From NCBI GenBank assembly GCA_900759385.1, contig CAAEUZ010000069.1:1-22077 (forward strand): 22,077 bases of DNA. Direction: 5' to 3'. This stretch comes from an uncultured Oscillospiraceae bacterium (GTDB lineage Bacteria; Bacillota; Clostridia; Oscillospirales; Oscillospiraceae). Made by a program: the position numbers and the translations under genes. The notes beneath the pieces were generated by a model, which saw only the letters and a program-made list of their open reading frames with translations, did no database searches and was not told the origin of the DNA. Position 1 is the first letter of the stretch, and each line of letters opens with the position of its first letter. This document shows positions 7,995 through 14,549 of this stretch, piece after piece.

Positions 7995-8019
7995 GTTCTA
8001 TAGTTGAGAACGATGTTCT
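7995..8019. promoter_or_regulatory. Putative IclR-type operator B, mirror copy of A
   Basis: GTTCT (7995-7999), 7 bases, AGAAC (8007-8011), 3 bases, GTTCT (8015-8019). Read on the minus strand this is AGAAC-3-GTTCT-7-AGAAC, the same layout as operator A. The palindrome AGAACGATGTTCT covers roughly +1 to +13 of the predicted transcript, a repressing position. Confidence 0.7.
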
Positions 8020-8025
8020 GTAAAT

Positions 8026-8054
8026 AGCATATAAAAACAAATCCGATATGTCAA
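8026..8054 (-). promoter_or_regulatory. Predicted sigma-A promoter of the oxidoreductase operon
   Basis: On the minus strand there is a perfect -35 TTGACA (8054-8049), a 17-base spacer and -10 TATGCT (8031-8026, 4 of 6). The predicted start of transcription is near 8019, inside operator B, giving a leader of about 160 bases. A further half-site-like stretch with CAGAACAGT, 5 bases upstream of the -35 (8059-8071), shares its left half with operator A. Confidence 0.75.
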
Positions 8055-8086
8055 GCCAAAAATACTGTTCTGAATTTGTGCAACAT

Positions 8087-8848
8087 TTACATTTCCCTCT
8101 GAAGAGCATCTACATGTTCCTTTAATTTCCTTGCCAGCTGCTCCATGCGCTCCGGGCTGAAGCGCGGCGACGGGCCGCTGATACTCATGGCACCGAGCAC
8201 CGCCCCGGTGGACGAACGTATGGGAACGGCCACGCAGCTTATGCCGATCTCGGCCTCCATATTGTCGGTGGCGTAACCCACGGCACGGATGCGGGCCAGC
8301 TCCTGCCTGAGCACATCCGGGTCAGTTATGGTGTTTTCGGTCTGACCGGTAAGCGGCTTGGAGAGGAACTCCTCGACAAAATCCTCCGGCATGTAGGCCA
8401 GCATGGCCTTGCCCGAGCTGGTGCTGTTCATGTTTTCAATAACGTTTTGTATGCTGCCCACCAGATGCGGCACGCCCGTGGTGGGGAAAGCGGTGTCCAG
8501 GTAATAAACCTTGTTCTGAAACGGCACGGTGAGGTACACTATTTCGCCGGTCTCATCGCTGAGCACCTGCATGTGCGGGCTGGCCAGCTTGTGGAAGCTG
8601 TAGCGGTTACCTATGGCGCGGCCAAGCCGCAGTACGCCTATGCCGAGATAATACTTCCCGCTGTCCGGGTCCTGGTCAAGGTACTCCAGGGCGGTGAGCG
8701 TGCTTAGTATGCTGTGGACATTGCTTTTGTACAGACCCAGGCGCTCGCTTATCTCGGTCACGCCCAGCGGCTGCCGTGTCAGAAAACAATTCAGCACGTC
8801 GATAGTCTTCTTGATGCTTTTGACCTTAATCTCCTGCTTGTCTGCCAT
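8087..8848 (-). CDS. IclR-family transcriptional regulator
   Basis: This 253-residue protein has an N-terminal winged helix-turn-helix, IKKTIDVLNCFLTRQPLG then VTEISERLGLYKSNVHSIL (about residues 13-49). The C-terminal IclR effector domain shows SSGKAMLAYMP, GYATDNMEAEIGISCVAVPI and GAMSISGP, blocks typical of the family's ligand pocket. Length is normal. GGGAGGG precedes the ATG by about 7 bases. It lies directly upstream of the oxidoreductase operon in the same direction and 25 bases after the glycerophosphodiesterase gene, so it may be cotranscribed with the latter. IclR proteins bind short palindromes as dimers or tetramers, which fits the paired operators downstream. The effector is probably an acid made or used by the operon (inference). 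Confidence 0.94.
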   Translation of the reverse strand: MADKQEIKVKSIKKTIDVLNCFLTRQPLGVTEISERLGLYKSNVHSILSTLTALEYLDQDPDSGKYYLGIGVLRLGRAIGNRYSFHKLASPHMQVLSDETGEIVYLTVPFQNKVYYLDTAFPTTGVPHLVGSIQNVIENMNSTSSGKAMLAYMPEDFVEEFLSKPLTGQTENTITDPDVLRQELARIRAVGYATDNMEAEIGISCVAVPIRSSTGAVLGAMSISGPSPRFSPERMEQLARKLKEHVDALQREM

Positions 8849-8873
8849 TCTTTTCCCTCCCTGACTCTTAAAA

Positions 8874-9710
8874 TTACTTATACTTCACCCTCGGACGATA
8901 GAACTGGAAAATAACAGCGTCGTTCTTCTCCTCGGTCTTCCACTCCAGGCTGGTCCAGGCTACCTTCATTGCCCCCATGAACTCGCTGAGCCTGACCATC
9001 AGCGGCTTGCGGCCTATCTCATAGGCGATAAAGTGCGGCCGCGTGATAAAATTTGTCAGGCAGCGGCTGAGCACAAAGGCCGTCCCCCTGCCCGTACTTT
9101 CCCTGAGGCTGGCATAGCGCGCCGAGAGCTGGCCGCGCAGCACTTCGGGTGCGTGCAGACGGAACCAGAACACAATGCGCGGGTCAAAGCTCTCCACGCA
9201 CCAGGCGCCCGGATATGACTGCATGGTCCCGTACACCAGGCGGCAGAGATCGCCGTTGCGGCTGCCGCGCTTGAGCTCGACTATGATTGGGCATTTGCCG
9301 GAGACGGCGGACAGCACCTCTTCCAGCGTGGGTATGCCGTACTGCGTGCCGCACAGGCGCAGCTGCCTGAGCTCGGCCAGGGTCATGTCCTCCACACGTC
9401 CCTCAACGCCGCAGACGCGCTTGGTGTCGTCGTCATGGAACACTACGAGGGCGTCATCCACCGTGATGTGCACGTCCAGCTCTATGCCGTAGCCTATGCG
9501 CGCCGCGTGCTCAAAGGCGGGAATGGAATTCTCCGGTGTGCTCTTGTCTATGCGGTGCAGGCCGCGGTGGGCAAAATTGCGGCCCATAAACGGGGCCCGT
9601 TGCTTTTCGTCCTTCTTCCCGGGCGCCACCAGGAAGGCAGCCGCTCCCAGGGCCGCGGCGACGGTTCCGGCGGCGATAAGGCCGGCCCTGGCGGTTTTAT
9701 TTAAGCTCAT
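8874..9710 (-). CDS. Membrane-anchored glycerophosphodiester phosphodiesterase
   Basis: This 278-residue protein starts with a basic segment and one hydrophobic helix (about residues 8-30, ending FLVAPGKK), so it is probably anchored with its catalytic domain outside. The GDPD TIM-barrel active-site residues are all visible: AHRGLH, TPENSIPAF, ELDVHIT and VFHDDDTKR. Enzymes of the family hydrolyse glycerophosphodiesters to glycerol 3-phosphate and an alcohol. The start at 9710 is chosen for AGGAGGTG 8 bases upstream; the frame is open for 45 more codons, but that part has no ribosome site and overlaps the promoter. The gap to iclR is 25 bases with no terminator, so cotranscription is likely although the functional link is unclear. 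Confidence 0.93.
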   Translation of the reverse strand: MSLNKTARAGLIAAGTVAAALGAAAFLVAPGKKDEKQRAPFMGRNFAHRGLHRIDKSTPENSIPAFEHAARIGYGIELDVHITVDDALVVFHDDDTKRVCGVEGRVEDMTLAELRQLRLCGTQYGIPTLEEVLSAVSGKCPIIVELKRGSRNGDLCRLVYGTMQSYPGAWCVESFDPRIVFWFRLHAPEVLRGQLSARYASLRESTGRGTAFVLSRCLTNFITRPHFIAYEIGRKPLMVRLSEFMGAMKVAWTSLEWKTEEKNDAVIFQFYRPRVKYK

Positions 9711-9740
9711 AAATGAGGCACCTCCTCTGATTACATCCCT

Positions 9741-9770
9741 ATTGTACAACGAATATACCATATGCGTCAA
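9741..9770 (-). promoter_or_regulatory. Predicted sigma-A promoter of the phosphodiesterase gene
   Basis: On the minus strand -35 TTGACG (9770-9765), an 18-base spacer and -10 TACAAT (9746-9741), each 5 of 6 to consensus. It lies 31 bases before the chosen ATG and is divergent to the promoter at 9813-9841. Confidence 0.7.
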
Positions 9771-9812
9771 ATGAACTTTCTGAAGCCGGGGGGCATTTAA
9801 CTTATATTTTGG

Positions 9813-9841
9813 TTGAACTGAACGCAAAAATGGTTTAAACT
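9813..9841 (+). promoter_or_regulatory. Predicted promoter of the MFS transporter gene
   Basis: TTGAAC (9813-9818), a 17-base spacer and TAAACT (9836-9841), each 4 of 6 to consensus; predicted transcription start near 9848, 22 bases before the ATG. Moderately weak but correctly placed. Confidence 0.5.
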
Positions 9842-9869
9842 GCACATATCACCTGTGTGGGGGGACATC

Positions 9870-11372
9870 ATGAAATTAAATTACAAAAAGACAATTTTCG
9901 TAGGCTTTGCCTTCTTTTTGATAAGCGCGTTCTGGCAGGCCTATGACACCATCATACCCAAGATACTGACGGACAAGTTCGGCATGTCGCAAAGCCTCTC
10001 CGGCGTCATCATGGCGGCGGACAATGTACTGGCACTGTTCCTGCTCCCGCTCTTCGGCACGCTCTCGGACAAGTGCACCAGCAAACGCGGACGGCGCACG
10101 CCCTACATAATCACCGGCACCATCTGCGCCGCCGTGCTCTTCGTCGTGCTCAGCTTCGCCGACGGACTGCAGCTGCGCGCCCTGGAGCCGGTGGCCATCG
10201 ACAACCCTACGGCTCAGGAGACCCTGTGGGACGCGGACCTGACCGCCACCACGCCAGACGGCGTGGAGTTCAGCGTGCAGGACGAGTTCTCCCGCGAGGA
10301 GTTCGCCGCCATTGAGATGACGGAGGACGACGGAAGCGCCAATCCCGACTACACCAACTACGTGGTACCCGCACGCCAGGCCTACGCCGCCGAGGCGACG
10401 GCGAATAACCACGGGCCTCTTATCTTCTTCGTGGCAGTGCTGCTGCTTATACTTATCAGCATGGCCACCTTCCGCTCACCCGCCGTGGCGCTGATGCCGG
10501 ACGTGACCATAAAGCCGCTGCGCAGCAAGGCCAACGCCGTCATCAACCTGATGGGCGCGGCTGGCGGTATAATAGTTCTCGGCCTCGGCGCCGTATTCGG
10601 GACCGGCAGGGCAGAAAACGCGATAATGAGCTACACGCTGTTCTTCACCGCGGTGAGCGCGCTGATGCTGATCTCCCTCGTCATCTTCCTCTGGAAGGTC
10701 AAGGAGCCGCAACTGGTGCACGAGATGCACGAGGAGTCGCACAGGTACGGCATCGCCACCGAGGAGGACGCCGACCCCAACAGCGGCGGCCGCAGTCTCT
10801 CCAAAGGCGAGTTCAGGAGCCTTATTCTCATCCTCATGAGCGTGGTCTTCTGGTTCTTCGGCTATAACGCCGTCACCAGCAAATACGCCGTCTACGCCTC
10901 CAGCGTGCTCGACCTGGACTACAATCTCACGCTGATGATAGCCACCGGAGCGGCCATTGTCGCCTACATCCCCGTGGGCGCCGTGGCCAGCAGGATCGGC
11001 CGCCGCAAGACCATACTCATCGGCATCGTCATATTGGGCGGGAGCTTTCTGGCCGCCAGCTTCATCCGTGCCGGCAGCCCGGTCATGGTCATGAACCTTC
11101 TCTTCGCCACGGCCGGCATAGGCTGGGCCACCATCAACGTGAACAGCTACCCCATGGTCGTCGAGCTCAGCCGCGGCGGCGACGTGGGCAAGTATACGGG
11201 TTTCTACTACACCGCCAGCATGGCCGCGCAGACGCTCACGCCCATAATCTCCGGTTTCCTGATGGACACCTTCGGCATGACCACGCTCTTCCCCTACGGC
11301 GCGGTGTTTGTACTGCTGGCATTCGTCACCATGCTCTTTGTCAGGCACGGTGACAACCGGCCCCTGAAGTGA
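9870..11372 (+). CDS. MFS transporter, SLC45/GPH-like sugar type, with long acidic external loop
   Basis: This 500-residue transporter has about twelve transmembrane helices. The loop after TM2 carries LSDKCTSKRGRRTPYIITGT (about residues 65-84), the D-x5-R-G-R-R-x-P-Y pattern of sucrose/SLC45-like and GPH-like carriers. The second half has the matching ASRIGRRKTI. Unusually, TM3 and TM4 are separated by about 85 hydrophilic, mostly acidic residues (about 97-181), predicted to face outside. The central loop near 290-320 is also acidic. The start at 9870 has GGGGGG 5 bases upstream. It is the first gene of a two-gene unit with the small protein 17 bases downstream. Substrate, perhaps a sugar or glycoside, is inferred only from family resemblance. 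Confidence 0.9.
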   Translation: MKLNYKKTIFVGFAFFLISAFWQAYDTIIPKILTDKFGMSQSLSGVIMAADNVLALFLLPLFGTLSDKCTSKRGRRTPYIITGTICAAVLFVVLSFADGLQLRALEPVAIDNPTAQETLWDADLTATTPDGVEFSVQDEFSREEFAAIEMTEDDGSANPDYTNYVVPARQAYAAEATANNHGPLIFFVAVLLLILISMATFRSPAVALMPDVTIKPLRSKANAVINLMGAAGGIIVLGLGAVFGTGRAENAIMSYTLFFTAVSALMLISLVIFLWKVKEPQLVHEMHEESHRYGIATEEDADPNSGGRSLSKGEFRSLILILMSVVFWFFGYNAVTSKYAVYASSVLDLDYNLTLMIATGAAIVAYIPVGAVASRIGRRKTILIGIVILGGSFLAASFIRAGSPVMVMNLLFATAGIGWATINVNSYPMVVELSRGGDVGKYTGFYYTASMAAQTLTPIISGFLMDTFGMTTLFPYGAVFVLLAFVTMLFVRHGDNRPLK

Positions 11373-11388
11373 TAAGGAGGACACACAT

Positions 11389-11724
11389 ATGGAAAGACTG
11401 ACCAAACGTTTGGAAAACGGCGCCTACGACGCCGGTGAGCACACCGCTGAGGAAATACTCGCCGCCCTCGGCAAGTACGAGGATTTATACGAGTCCGTGG
11501 CCGCCGAGCACGAGCTCGTCCGCCTGAACATGGAGGACCTGTCCCGCGCGGGCAAGGCCCGCAGCGCGACGTACACCATGCTCATGGGCTCGAGCTACCT
11601 TCTCGAGGAGATGCAAAAGCGCCTTGACGAGCCGGCCGGAGAGGTCGCCGGGCGGCTGGAAAACCTCAGGCGCATGATAGACGAAGACCCGGACGACGAC
11701 GGCATACACGACGTCGAGGAATAA
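11389..11724 (+). CDS. Small acidic protein of unknown function
   Basis: This 111-residue protein has no recognised domain. It begins MERLTKRLENGAY and then has short amphipathic, coiled-coil-like helices (EEILAALGKYEDLYESV, EEMQKRLDEPAGEVAGRLEN) and an acidic tail DEDPDDDGIHDVEE. There are no cysteines and no signal peptide. The opening MERLTKR-x-x-N-G and the KYEDLYES stretch recall small proteins common in Firmicute phages, which start M-E-K/R-L-T-x-R and contain AYEDTGL, so a phage-derived origin is possible but weakly supported. AAGGAGG is 7 bases before the ATG, and the gene lies 17 bases behind the MFS gene, so it is likely cotranscribed with it. A strong hairpin follows the stop. Confidence 0.8.
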   Translation: MERLTKRLENGAYDAGEHTAEEILAALGKYEDLYESVAAEHELVRLNMEDLSRAGKARSATYTMLMGSSYLLEEMQKRLDEPAGEVAGRLENLRRMIDEDPDDDGIHDVEE

Positions 11725-11728
11725 AAAA

Positions 11729-11759
11729 GCCAAGGCGGGACAAGATGTCCCGCCTTGGC
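11729..11759. terminator. Bidirectional intrinsic terminator
   Basis: A perfect 14-bp stem (11729-11742 with 11746-11759, loop AGA) lies between convergent genes. Read on the minus strand it is followed by six Ts, so it chiefly ends tatD; in the plus direction the T-run is weak. Confidence 0.9.
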
Positions 11760-11765
11760 CCATAT

Positions 11766-12524
11766 TTACAGGTTAAAGAGACGGCGCGCGTTCGCGCTCG
11801 TGACGCGGGCTATCTCTTCCGTGCTCACGCCCTTGATCTGCGCTATGCGCTCCGCTATGTACGGCAGCTTGGCCGAGTCGTTGCGCTTGCCGCGGAAAGG
11901 TACCGGGGGCAGGTATGGGCTGTCCGTCTCGAGCAGTATGCGCTCCAGCGGCGTTATCTCCAGCACTTCCACCGCCTTGCGGGCGTTTTTATAGGTCACC
12001 GGCCCGTCAAAGCCCAGGTACCAGCCGCGTTTGATGAGCTCCTCCGCCATCTCGCGGCTGCCGGAAAAGCAGTGGAAGACGCCCCTCAGCTCCGGGTACC
12101 GCCCCGTGATATTCAGGCAGTCCGCATGGGCCTCGCGGTCATGGATTATGACGGGTTTGTTGAGTTCAATGGCCAGTTCCAGCTGGGTCACGAACATTTC
12201 GTACATAATCTCCTTGTGTTCCCGGTCCCAGTAGTAGTCCAGCCCTATCTCGCCTATGGCGACGCACTTATCGTGCGCGGCCAGCTGCCTGACCACGGCG
12301 GGACTGTACATGTCCCAGCTCTCCCACTCCTCGGGCTGCCAGCCCACGGCGGCGTAGACAAAAGGATAGCGCCCGGCCAGCTCCAGGGCCGCGCGTGAGC
12401 TAGCCTCGTCGCAGCCGGGGTCGATTATGCAGTCAATGCCCGCGGCCGGCATGGAGCTGAGCAGCTCGTCGCGGTCCGCGCTGAACTTTGAGCTGTCATA
12501 GTGGGCGTGGGTGTCAATGTACAT
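11766..12524 (-). CDS. tatD: TatD-family metal-dependent hydrolase (DNase)
   Basis: This 252-residue TIM-barrel protein shows all TatD metal ligands in order: DTHAH at residues 4-8, EIGLDYYWD (the bridging Glu), the His of IIHDREAHAD, the His of FHCFSGS and the Asp of LLETDSPYLPP. The length is typical. The family acts as Mg-dependent 3'-5' exonuclease or endonuclease on DNA and RNA, linked to repair and quality control. It is transcribed alone on the minus strand, ending at the 14-bp hairpin shared with the small protein gene. The start MYIDTHAH is the only sensible one, since the first metal ligands lie within eight residues of it. Upstream lies a small GCCGGC repeat cluster. Confidence 0.95.
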   Translation of the reverse strand: MYIDTHAHYDSSKFSADRDELLSSMPAAGIDCIIDPGCDEASSRAALELAGRYPFVYAAVGWQPEEWESWDMYSPAVVRQLAAHDKCVAIGEIGLDYYWDREHKEIMYEMFVTQLELAIELNKPVIIHDREAHADCLNITGRYPELRGVFHCFSGSREMAEELIKRGWYLGFDGPVTYKNARKAVEVLEITPLERILLETDSPYLPPVPFRGKRNDSAKLPYIAERIAQIKGVSTEEIARVTSANARRLFNL

Positions 12525-12557
12525 CGTCTCACCTCGTGTTCACATCATATCGCGTCC

Positions 12558-12594
12558 GCCGGCATTGCCGGCATCACTTGCCGGCATTGCCGGC
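12558..12594. repeat. Tandem GCCGGC-containing repeat
   Basis: GCCGGCATTGCCGGC occurs twice (12558-12572 and 12580-12594), separated by 7 bases. Each copy holds two self-complementary GCCGGC units, so several hairpins can form. It sits between the divergent tatD and O-antigen-ligase-like genes. Confidence 0.8.
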
Positions 12595-12641
12595 CCCGCG
12601 GGTATTAAACCACATTTTTACGGATAGTGCAAGTTGCCGGA

Positions 12642-12670
12642 TTGATATCCTCAATTTAATGTGCTAATAT
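12642..12670 (+). promoter_or_regulatory. Predicted promoter giving a leaderless transcript
   Basis: TTGATA (12642-12647, 5 of 6), a 17-base spacer ending in TGC (extended -10) and TAATAT (12665-12670). The expected transcription start, 7 bases on, is the A of the ATG at 12677. There is no ribosome site, and an in-frame TAA lies at 12665. Confidence 0.65.
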
Positions 12671-12676
12671 ATGGGC

Positions 12677-13945
12677 ATGGAAAGCTTTGCTTCACGCGTT
12701 ACCGACAAGTATATATGCCTCATGCTGCTCGTCTTCCCGCTCTGGACAGGGTTCGACGGATATGCACAAATTACGCGCTGGAAGTTCATTTTCTTTGCAG
12801 TTACGGCGTGCATCTGGTACGTTTTGATTATATTCTCCATATTCAAGGAGCGCTCTCTGCCCCGCGTCGGGCGCGGCTTTGCCGCATGCCTGGGCGCGCT
12901 GCTGCTCTGGGCAGCGCTGAGCTTCATCCTCTCGCCCTATGGCGTGTCGCTGATGGGCCCGCGCTATGACGGCCTGCTCCCGATGGCGCTCTATATCCTC
13001 ACGGCGCTCGGCTGCGCCGCTTACGGCTCCTGGCACGACCGCTATGCGGTGCTGCTCGGAATATCCGTGTCCATCTGCTGCGCAGTAGCCGTCCTGCAGC
13101 TGCTGGGCTTCAACCCCCTGCGGCTCTACCCGGAAGGGTACGATTACTACGGCGCAGGTATCTGGTACAACGGCTCCTTCCTCGGCACGCTGGGGAATAC
13201 CAACCTGCTCGGCGCCTTTCTCTGCCTGGCCTGCCCGGCGCTGGCGTTTACGGCCGCGCTGAGGCGGGGGCGCTGTCTCTGGCTGCTGCTGCCCGCCGCG
13301 TTGGGCGCTGCCGTGACGGCGCTGTCCCGCTCCGAGGCCGGGCTGGTGGGCCTGGCAGCCGCACTGCTGGCGGGTACCCCGTATTATGTAAACTTACGTG
13401 GCCGCATGCGCGCGGCCCTCATCGTGCTTGCCGGTGAGGCAGCGCTGGTCATAGCGGCCCTGCTGGCCGTCTATGCAGCAGCCCCCGCTTCGGGCACGCT
13501 GTACGAGCTTAGCGAAATCCTGCACGGCCGCATAGACGGCAGCTTCGGCTCGCACCGCGTCGCCATCTGGGGCGAGGCGCTGCGGCTCTTTGCCGAGCGC
13601 CCCCTTCTCGGCGGCGGGCCGGGCACCTTTGCCCTGCGCTCTACGCTGCAGTTTTCCCGCTTTGTCCCCGAGTCCGGGCTCACGTTCACCACCGTGGCCG
13701 ACAACGCGCACTGCGAAGCGCTCGCCTGCCTTGCCGACCTGGGCCTCCCCGGCGCGCTGCTGTACCTGGCCGCCTGGGCGGTGGTGCTGCGCTGCTGGCT
13801 CCGCGGCCGCGCACCAGCGGCGGGTATAGCGCTCCTCTCATACTTTGTGCAGAGCCTCTTTGGCATAGGCACCTGCTTTGTTCTGCCGCTGGCCGCCATA
13901 CTCTGCGGCCTGACGGTATCCGAAGGCAAAAACGCATTAACATAG
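12677..13945 (+). CDS. O-antigen ligase/polymerase-like membrane protein (Wzy/WaaL superfamily)
   Basis: This roughly 422-residue protein has about ten to twelve hydrophobic helices. The second half has blocks typical of O-antigen ligase-like proteins: GSFLGTLGNTNLLGAFL, SHRVAIWGEALRLFAERPLL followed by GGGPGTF, and DNAHCEALACLADLGLPGAL. The long extracytoplasmic loop lies around the second and third of these. Such enzymes join or polymerise lipid-linked glycans outside the membrane; in Gram-positive bacteria related proteins serve surface polysaccharide or teichoic-acid modification, and the specific job here is unknown. An ATG at 12671 is also possible, but the predicted promoter would place the transcript start at 12677. 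No glycan biosynthesis genes adjoin it. Confidence 0.85.
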   Translation: MESFASRVTDKYICLMLLVFPLWTGFDGYAQITRWKFIFFAVTACIWYVLIIFSIFKERSLPRVGRGFAACLGALLLWAALSFILSPYGVSLMGPRYDGLLPMALYILTALGCAAYGSWHDRYAVLLGISVSICCAVAVLQLLGFNPLRLYPEGYDYYGAGIWYNGSFLGTLGNTNLLGAFLCLACPALAFTAALRRGRCLWLLLPAALGAAVTALSRSEAGLVGLAAALLAGTPYYVNLRGRMRAALIVLAGEAALVIAALLAVYAAAPASGTLYELSEILHGRIDGSFGSHRVAIWGEALRLFAERPLLGGGPGTFALRSTLQFSRFVPESGLTFTTVADNAHCEALACLADLGLPGALLYLAAWAVVLRCWLRGRAPAAGIALLSYFVQSLFGIGTCFVLPLAAILCGLTVSEGKNALT

Positions 13946-13962
13946 ATTGGAGTGATGTCAAC

Positions 13963-14547
13963 ATGGACAAATTTGCCTCGCAGACGCTCGCGGACTTCAC
14001 CGCACAGGCCGCGTCCGCGGACGGCGGGCTCCGCTGCGGAGGCGTAGCAGCCCTGGCAGGGGCGCTGGCTGCCGCACTGGGCTCCGCCGCTTCGGCCGCG
14101 GATGCCGGGAGCGAGGACGCCGTCACCCTCGGACGCATCCGGGAGTACATGCTGCACCTCATCGACGAGGACGGCAAAGCGCACAAACCGCTGGAGAAGT
14201 ACCTCTCCCTGCCCGAGGACGACCCGGAGCGGGCCGGGCACATGGACAGCGCCCTGCGCGTGGCCTGCTATATCCCCACGGAGGTCATGTACACCGCGGG
14301 CGACGCGGCTGAGATCCTCTCCCGCCTGGCCGGCAGCAGCTCCGGCGATATGGCGGTGTACGTTGGCACCGGGCTGCTCCTCTGCCGGGCGGCCATGCGC
14401 GCGAGCGAGCTGAACATACTGCAAAACGCCGCCCATATGGCCGACGACGTCTTTGCCATGACCCTGCGCAGGGAATGCGAGCTGGTCTTTGAGAAGTACG
14501 ACCCGGTCATAGATGCGGCCCTTACCAAGGTTAAAGGGAGGTTTTGA
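13963..14547 (+). CDS. Cyclodeaminase/cyclohydrolase-family protein (FTCD-C/FchA-like), divergent
   Basis: This 194-residue, mostly helical protein matches the formimidoyl-THF cyclodeaminase / methenyl-THF cyclohydrolase fold. An N-terminal small-residue helix GGVAALAGALAAALGSAASA follows a degenerate glycine loop. LIDEDGKAHKPLEKYLSLPED resembles the DEDAxAF block, and a late SELNILQNAA resembles ALNVRINL. Two usually strong blocks have drifted: PxPGGGSAAA is here GGLRCGGVAA (residues 21-30), and the SDVGV block is AVYVGT. The gene ends two bases before the start of the FolD-family gene, so the pair is translationally coupled and probably acts together. Whether it still binds folate or catalyses the hydrolysis is uncertain. 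GGAG lies about 10 bases before the ATG. Confidence 0.82.
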   Translation: MDKFASQTLADFTAQAASADGGLRCGGVAALAGALAAALGSAASAADAGSEDAVTLGRIREYMLHLIDEDGKAHKPLEKYLSLPEDDPERAGHMDSALRVACYIPTEVMYTAGDAAEILSRLAGSSSGDMAVYVGTGLLLCRAAMRASELNILQNAAHMADDVFAMTLRRECELVFEKYDPVIDAALTKVKGRF

Positions 14548-14549
14548 TT

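Noticed and set aside
10476..11405. Minus-strand open frame opposite the MFS transporter
   Set aside because: His/Gly/Ala/Glu-rich shadow translation without ribosome site; the plus-strand transporter is clear.
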